A DNA stretch of 64,000 nt from Thermohalobaculum sp964475765. Its GTDB lineage: Bacteria; Pseudomonadota; Alphaproteobacteria; Rhodobacterales; Rhodobacteraceae. The notes under the pieces were generated by a model. That model did no database searches and was not told the origin of the DNA. It saw only the letters and a program-made list of their open reading frames with translations. Each line of letters starts with the position of its first letter. The first letter of the stretch is position 1. A program made the position numbers and the translations under genes. Shown one piece after another: positions 59,843 to 64,000 of this stretch. The stretch covers positions 8,009 to 72,008 of the forward strand of contig CAYYZH010000003.1 in the NCBI GenBank assembly GCA_964475765.1. The letters are read 5' to 3'.

Positions 59843-60631
59843 ATGACTGATATTCTGATCCGTGAAGATCGCGACAAACTGGCGGTTCTGACTCTGAACC
59901 GGCCCGAAGCGCTGAATGCGCTGTCCGAAGAGATGATGACAGCGCTGCAAACCGCGCTCGACGAAGTCGCGGTGAACCCCGGCGTGAAGGCGGTGGTGCT
60001 GAAAGGCGCGGGCCGGGCTTTCTGTGCGGGTCATGATCTGAAGCAAATGCAGGCCAACCGTCAGGCCCCCGATGGCGGACGAGCCTATTACAATGCGCTC
60101 TTCGCCCAATGTACGCGGTTGATGACCACGTTTTCACGCCTGCCCCAGCCGGTCATTGCGCAGGTACACGGACTTGCGACCGCCGCCGGCTGTCAGCTTG
60201 TCGCGAGTTGCGATATGGCGGTGGCGACCGAGACGGCACGGTTCGGGGTCAACGGCGTTAATATCGGGCTTTTCTGCTCGACTCCGATGGTTGCGCTCAG
60301 CCGCAATATACCTCGCAAACATGCGTTCGAGATGCTGACCACAGGAGACTTTCTCGATGCGGCGCGGGCGCGCGATCTTGGCCTCGTCAATCGGGTTGTG
60401 CCCGAGGAGGACCTGGACACCGCAACGCAGTCACTCGCAGAGACGGTCGCCTCAAAGCTGGGCTCCGCCGTGCGTGTTGGCAAGCAGGCTTTCTACGAGC
60501 AACTCGAGATGGGTCTCGATGCCGCCTACGCCCATACAGGCCGGGTGATTGCTGAGAACATGCTTCATCGCGACACTGCCGAGGGCATTCAGGCCTTCAT
60601 AGAGAAACGTCCGCCAGATTGGCCTGACTGA
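59843..60631 (+). CDS. Enoyl-CoA hydratase/isomerase-family protein
   Basis: A 262-residue crotonase-superfamily enzyme. The oxyanion-hole segment GAGRAFCAGHDLKQM (about residues 54-68) and GLATAAGCQLVASCDMA are conserved. At the position of the classic catalytic Glu pair there is FGVNGVNIGLFCSTP, so the second Glu appears replaced; the enzyme may be an isomerase or decarboxylase-type member rather than a standard hydratase. ATG 59843 is chosen over GTG 59819. Divergent from the thioesterase. Confidence 0.88.
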   Translation: MTDILIREDRDKLAVLTLNRPEALNALSEEMMTALQTALDEVAVNPGVKAVVLKGAGRAFCAGHDLKQMQANRQAPDGGRAYYNALFAQCTRLMTTFSRLPQPVIAQVHGLATAAGCQLVASCDMAVATETARFGVNGVNIGLFCSTPMVALSRNIPRKHAFEMLTTGDFLDAARARDLGLVNRVVPEEDLDTATQSLAETVASKLGSAVRVGKQAFYEQLEMGLDAAYAHTGRVIAENMLHRDTAEGIQAFIEKRPPDWPD

Positions 60632-60637
60632 CGCCGC

Positions 60638-61756
60638 CTAAGCCGTGATCTGCTGCTGGGATGGATACGCGATCTCGAACCGCGCCCGCACGATCACCCA
60701 AACCAACAGCAGCGCGGTCGCTTGATGCACCAACGCCAGGCTGAGCGGCGAGGCATGCATGACCGTCGCAATCCCGATCACCGCCTGAAAGACCACCGCC
60801 ATCCCGACCCAGCGGACCCAACGCTTGGTGGCTTCATGCCCGATGCTTTGCGCGCGAATGACAAAAAACACGGCGACGATGACGATCAGATAGGCGAGCA
60901 TCCGGTGATCGAACTGCGCCAAGGCAGGGTTCTCGAATATGTTGAGCCAGACCGGAGACAGGTCGAACGCCTCTTCCGGCAGGAACTGACCCTCCATCAG
61001 CGGCCAGTCGATATGCCCCCGACCAGCGTCTAGGCCCGCGACCAGCGCCCCGGACAAGATCTGTACAAAGACCAGAAGCCCAATCGCATTGATCCAGAAC
61101 ATGAGGCGGTGAATGCGCTGTCGTCGCGCCTGAAGCGTGGCCACTTCATCGCGTCGAACGCGCAGGGCATACCAAACCAGCAAGGCAAAAATCACAAACG
61201 CCAGACCCAGGTGCACCGCCAGCCGATAAGGCACGACATCCAGCCGGTCTGTAAGCCCGGAGGAGACCATCCACCAGCCGATCACTCCTTGCAGCCCGCC
61301 AAGAACTCCAGGCAAAAGCAAGCGAAACGACCACCCCTGCGGGATCGCTCCGCGCAGAAGAAACCACATGAACCCCACGAGCCAGACCACACCGATCAAC
61401 CGGCCCAATGCGCGGTGACCCCATTCCCACCAGTAGATGGGCTTGAAATCCGCCAACTGCATCCAGTTGTTCTGTTCCTTGAACTCGGTGGTTTGCTGAT
61501 AGGCCGCAAAGGCGGTGTCCCAATCCGCGACGCTCAGCGGTGGAATCGCGCCCATAACGGGGGCCCATTCCGTGATCGAAAGACCGGAATCCGTGAGCCG
61601 CGTGGCCCCTCCGACGAGGACCATTGTCACGACCAGCAACGCAAGCAGGTTCAGCCAACGAGCAATGCCAGCCCGAGATGGCTCCTGTGATTTCGGGGCA
61701 CCGGTTGCGGGCTTGACCGTTTCACTGACGTCTTCAAAGACGGATCTCTGGCTCAT
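60638..61756 (-). CDS. ctaA: Heme A synthase (CtaA/COX15)
   Basis: A 372-residue inner-membrane protein with eight expected helices that oxidises heme O to heme A for aa3-type cytochrome oxidase. Conserved stretches are GGATRLTDSGLSITEW, YWWEWGHRALGRLIG (first heme-ligand His region), VHLGLAF, and NPALAQFDHRMLAYL and LVHQATALLL in the second half. The ATG at 61756 is preferred because GAGGGAG precedes it. It converges on the enoyl-CoA hydratase gene with a 6-bp gap. Confidence 0.95.
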   Translation of the reverse strand: MSQRSVFEDVSETVKPATGAPKSQEPSRAGIARWLNLLALLVVTMVLVGGATRLTDSGLSITEWAPVMGAIPPLSVADWDTAFAAYQQTTEFKEQNNWMQLADFKPIYWWEWGHRALGRLIGVVWLVGFMWFLLRGAIPQGWSFRLLLPGVLGGLQGVIGWWMVSSGLTDRLDVVPYRLAVHLGLAFVIFALLVWYALRVRRDEVATLQARRQRIHRLMFWINAIGLLVFVQILSGALVAGLDAGRGHIDWPLMEGQFLPEEAFDLSPVWLNIFENPALAQFDHRMLAYLIVIVAVFFVIRAQSIGHEATKRWVRWVGMAVVFQAVIGIATVMHASPLSLALVHQATALLLVWVIVRARFEIAYPSQQQITA

Positions 61757-61828
61757 GTTCGCGCTCCCTCGTCCCGCGTACCTAGTGCCAGCGTAGGCGC
61801 GCGGCAAGCCAAGAGAGCCCGTGCGGCA

Positions 61829-62560
61829 TCAGCGCCGCCGCGGGCCATTTGCAAGCGCTCGTACGACGCCTCGCAAAGTGCGCACATCCGAGTCGGACAG
61901 CGGGGCACGTCGCAAAAGATTCTCAATATTGGCGACCATCGAATCCCGCTTTTCAGCGGGAAAGAAGAATCCCGCTGAATCAAGCTCCCCGATCAGATGA
62001 TCGATCAGTCGCCCGACATCCTCGACACGCGCCCGCTCAGGCAGGTCCTCCGGCACCTCACCTCCTGCTGACCGACGCCATTCATAGGCACAGAGCAACG
62101 CGCACTGTGCGAGGTTGAGCGATGGAAACTCAGGATTAACCGGAACCGAAATGATCCCGTCCGCCAGCGTCACATCGGCGTTGGAAAGCCCGGCCCGCTC
62201 AGGTCCAAAAAGGATCGCAACCCGTGTGCCACCCTGCGTATGGCCACGCGCCTCGACCATCGCAGCTTTGGGGACCAGCACACGTTTCGTCATCTCGCGC
62301 GGCCGCGCCGTTGTGGCGAGGATGATTTGGCAGTCGGCGACAGCCTCTGCGGTCGAGGCAAAAATCCGCGCGTTCTCGAGAAGACGCCCTGCCCCGCTCG
62401 CCATCGCCACGGCGGCTGCGTTGGGCCAGCCGTCCCTTGGCGAGACGATCCGCATATTGCTGAGACCGAAGTTCCACATCGCGCGCGCCGCGGCACCAAT
62501 GTTCTCGCCCATCTGTGGCTCGACCAGAACAAAGACCGGCTGCGTCTCCGTTGGACTCAT
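61829..62560 (-). CDS. trmJ: tRNA/rRNA 2'-O-methyltransferase, TrmJ-like (SPOUT)
   Basis: A 243-residue SPOUT-fold methyltransferase. VLVEPQMGENIGAAARAM near the N-terminus, LFGPERAGLSNAD and VPVNPEFPSLNLAQCALL form the trefoil-knot SAM site. TrmJ methylates the ribose at tRNA position 32; the family assignment is firm and the exact target inferred. Its start overlaps the stop of the 52-codon ORF by ATGA. Confidence 0.9.
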   Translation of the reverse strand: MSPTETQPVFVLVEPQMGENIGAAARAMWNFGLSNMRIVSPRDGWPNAAAVAMASGAGRLLENARIFASTAEAVADCQIILATTARPREMTKRVLVPKAAMVEARGHTQGGTRVAILFGPERAGLSNADVTLADGIISVPVNPEFPSLNLAQCALLCAYEWRRSAGGEVPEDLPERARVEDVGRLIDHLIGELDSAGFFFPAEKRDSMVANIENLLRRAPLSDSDVRTLRGVVRALANGPRRR

Positions 62561-62715
62561 CGCTCAGATCTCCGACGCAAACGCAGCACACAGCCGTCCA
62601 ACCCAAACGGTCGGTGCTGGGCGATGCGGCCATATGACGGCGCAGCCGGCAGCCGAGGGCGCATGCCCGAGGTGTCGCGCCAGCGACATGGCCGCACCTG
62701 TTCCCGGATCATCAT
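62557..62715 (-). CDS. Short arginine-rich ORF bridging two genes by ATGA overlaps
   Basis: A 52-codon frame starts at ATG 62715 inside the stop of the upstream methyltransferase gene (ATGA) and ends with a TGA inside the trmJ start (ATGA). It therefore exactly fills the 151-bp gap. The product would be strongly basic, with about a quarter Arg, and ends in Leu-Arg-Leu-Arg-Arg-Arg-Ser-Glu-Arg; it has no signal peptide or membrane helix. I do not recognise a family. The precise coupling at both ends argues for real translation, but a chance frame cannot be excluded. Confidence 0.5.
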   Translation of the reverse strand: MMIREQVRPCRWRDTSGMRPRLPAAPSYGRIAQHRPFGLDGCVLRLRRRSER

Positions 62716-63530
62716 GTCCGCTGCAACCAAAGGCTTGTCTCATAGGCGCCATCAGGGATCGGCAAAGCAGCCAACCCGGGGCGCGCCACAGCGGCCATGC
62801 GTGTCCGCGCATAGTGGCTCGAAAACAGAATCTCTGCTCCGCCAAAAAGCCACCCGGCAAGGCCTATGTGCTCGGTATATCCGCGCCAGGTCCAGTCGTC
62901 AGGGTAGGGATCCGGCAAAAGGACATCATGGATATGGATCAATACCCCCGGTTTCAGGACCGGTAGGATCCTGTTGAAAATCATGTCGACATCAGAGCCT
63001 GGCCAGAGAATATGTGAGCTGTCGAAGAACGCGATGTCACCAGGCACCAGTTCCGCGAACATCTTAACGTCATCAGCCGCCAGAACACGGGGCCGCAGAT
63101 CAAGCCCTAGCGCTGCGATATCCGCGCGGGGCGCCGGGTCGATACAGGTGATCTGCGCTTTGCTGCCCGCGGCATACGCCAGCATTCTGGTGGAATGACC
63201 GGAGCCGACTTCGATGATCCGGGCAGGTTGATACCGCCTCACAATCGCAAATGCTGCCGCCCCGTCCAGCCGTGGAAACCAGCTCTGATCCCAGCGCGGC
63301 AAAGGTGGCGGACCATCCAACCCGACCAGCTCTTGGCCAGCCGCATCGATCTCTTCCAGCACCTCCAGCATCCTTGGCTCAGCCTCGGCAAACCTTGTCT
63401 CGATCTCGGGATAGCCATTTGGCGCCGTGACCCGATCTGCATAGCGATAAGGTGAGAAAAATCCCTGCGCCCGCACATCAAAGAGCGTCTCCAATCCCAT
63501 CTTCAGGCGGCGAACCGATTGTCTTTGCAT
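62712..63530 (-). CDS. Class I SAM-dependent methyltransferase
   Basis: A 272-residue protein with the Rossmann-type methyltransferase core: motif I IIEVGSGHSTRMLAYA, the acidic end of strand 2 (TCIDP) and a post-I region with the DIAFFDSSH stretch. It resembles methyltransferase-24-type enzymes whose substrates (sugars, lipids or small molecules) vary. ATG 63530 has GGAG upstream; a start at 63560 is also in frame. It is first in a minus-strand chain with the short ORF and trmJ, and divergent from icd. Confidence 0.85.
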   Translation of the reverse strand: MQRQSVRRLKMGLETLFDVRAQGFFSPYRYADRVTAPNGYPEIETRFAEAEPRMLEVLEEIDAAGQELVGLDGPPPLPRWDQSWFPRLDGAAAFAIVRRYQPARIIEVGSGHSTRMLAYAAGSKAQITCIDPAPRADIAALGLDLRPRVLAADDVKMFAELVPGDIAFFDSSHILWPGSDVDMIFNRILPVLKPGVLIHIHDVLLPDPYPDDWTWRGYTEHIGLAGWLFGGAEILFSSHYARTRMAAVARPGLAALPIPDGAYETSLWLQRT

Positions 63531-63636
63531 GTCTTTTTTGCTCCGCCCCGGGCGCGGCAATGCGTGGCTTGTTGCTGTGCAGTATAGCCCCTAGTCTCCG
63601 CGCCAGATTCGTCAAGACCTACGGGAGAAAGACAGC

Positions 63637-64000
63637 ATGTCGAAGATCAAAGTTGCCAATCCGGTCGTCGAACTCGATGGCGATGAGATGACCCGTATCA
63701 TCTGGCAGTTCATCAAGGACAAGCTGATCCTGCCTTATCTGGACGTGGACCTCCTTTACTACGATCTCGGCATGGAAAGCCGCGACGCGACCGATGACCA
63801 GATCACCATCGATGCCGCGGAGAAGATCAAGGAGGTCGGCGTCGGTGTCAAATGCGCGACGATCACCCCGGACGAGGCCCGGGTCGAGGAGTTCGGCCTC
63901 AAGAAGATGTGGCGCTCGCCGAACGGTACCATTCGCAATATCCTCGGTGGGGTGGTCTTCCGCCAGCCGATCATCTGCTCGAATGTGCCGCGTCTTGTGC
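63637..64000 (+). CDS. icd: NADP-dependent isocitrate dehydrogenase (3' truncated by window edge)
   Basis: The first 121 residues are visible and match the monomer-size homodimeric eukaryote-like NADP isocitrate dehydrogenase typical of alphaproteobacteria: KVANPVVELDGDEMTRIIW at the start, LPYLDVDLLYYDLG, VKCATITPDEARVEEF and the substrate loop WRSPNGTIRNILGG. It makes 2-oxoglutarate in the TCA cycle. GGGAGAAA precedes the ATG. The gene continues beyond the window. Confidence 0.96.
   Translation, partial: MSKIKVANPVVELDGDEMTRIIWQFIKDKLILPYLDVDLLYYDLGMESRDATDDQITIDAAEKIKEVGVGVKCATITPDEARVEEFGLKKMWRSPNGTIRNILGGVVFRQPIICSNVPRLV

Noticed and set aside
1..64000. tRNA or rRNA genes, CRISPR arrays, prophage and toxin-antitoxin loci
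   Set aside because: No cloverleaf-like intergenic sequence, no regularly spaced repeats, no phage structural genes and no paired small toxin/antitoxin frames were seen by reading; a covariance-model scan would be needed for weak RNA candidates.

Overview
The window looks like a chromosomal segment of an alphaproteobacterium of the order Rhodobacterales (Roseobacter/Rhodobacter group). The evidence is the high GC content, the dense co-directional operons with many 4-bp stop/start overlaps, the alphaproteobacterial gene string hisD-UPF0262-phosphatase-infA-maf-rng, a flgB-flgC-fliE-fliQ-SLT-flhA-fliR-flhB flagellar block with divergent fliI, two TRAP transporter operons, a DUF1127 protein, argC and ccmE close together, and rplM-rpsI. 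I found no rRNA, tRNA, CRISPR array, prophage or intact insertion sequence. Both outermost genes run off the window.

Layout. 0-0.8 kb: 3' part of an exported protein with a duplicated domain, then a terminator. 0.8-4.5 kb: M32 carboxypeptidase and creatininase-family amidohydrolase (one operon), a DUF1127 protein and a divergent LysR regulator. 4.5-7.3 kb: a Tat-exported molybdenum hydroxylase and its 2Fe-2S subunit. 7.3-11.7 kb: creD, a CorC/HlyC-type membrane protein and an AT-rich patch with an orphan histidine kinase. 11.9-19.9 kb: a dimethylglycine/sarcosine dehydrogenase-like enzyme, then a probable catabolic locus made of a mandelate-racemase-type enolase, its GntR regulator and a divergent TRAP transporter with enlarged membrane subunits. 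20-24.1 kb: orphan AAA+ ATPase, orphan phnM, cysE and a DksA/TraR-type protein. 24.2-24.85 kb: a heavily decayed spondin-domain pseudogene. 24.9-30.1 kb: a second TRAP operon flanked by a DUF1445 hydro-lyase and a 3-hydroxyisobutyrate-dehydrogenase-like enzyme. 30.1-33.2 kb: an exported DUF255 thioredoxin-like protein that ends in a DsbD-like domain, and two small exported proteins. 33.3-39.4 kb: a NuoE-NuoF fusion (formate dehydrogenase beta type), then the hisD-to-rng operon. 39.4-44.2 kb: an RND efflux pair on the opposite strand, separating rng from yacG. 44.2-52.2 kb: flagellar export and rod genes. 52.2-64 kb: LysR and cytochrome c', PhzF, argC-yihY-ccmE, an acyltransferase, rplM-rpsI, a thioesterase, enoyl-CoA hydratase, heme A synthase, a methyltransferase/small-ORF/trmJ operon, and the start of icd.

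How the genes work together. The two TRAP loci appear to be import-plus-catabolism modules for organic acids, typical of marine Rhodobacterales; their substrates cannot be read from sequence. In both, a strong hairpin separates the binding-protein gene from the membrane genes, as expected for differential expression. The flagellar block encodes the export gate (FlhA, FlhB, FliR, FliQ), the ATPase (FliI), proximal rod parts (FlgB, FlgC, FliE) and a periplasmic transglycosylase for wall passage. No wholly new multi-gene system stands out. The most unusual items are the spondin pseudogene, the GntR gene without a normal start codon, a 52-codon ORF joined by ATGA overlaps at both ends, the DUF255/DsbD-like fusion, the enlarged TRAP membrane subunits, and the RND pair that splits the rng-yacG string.
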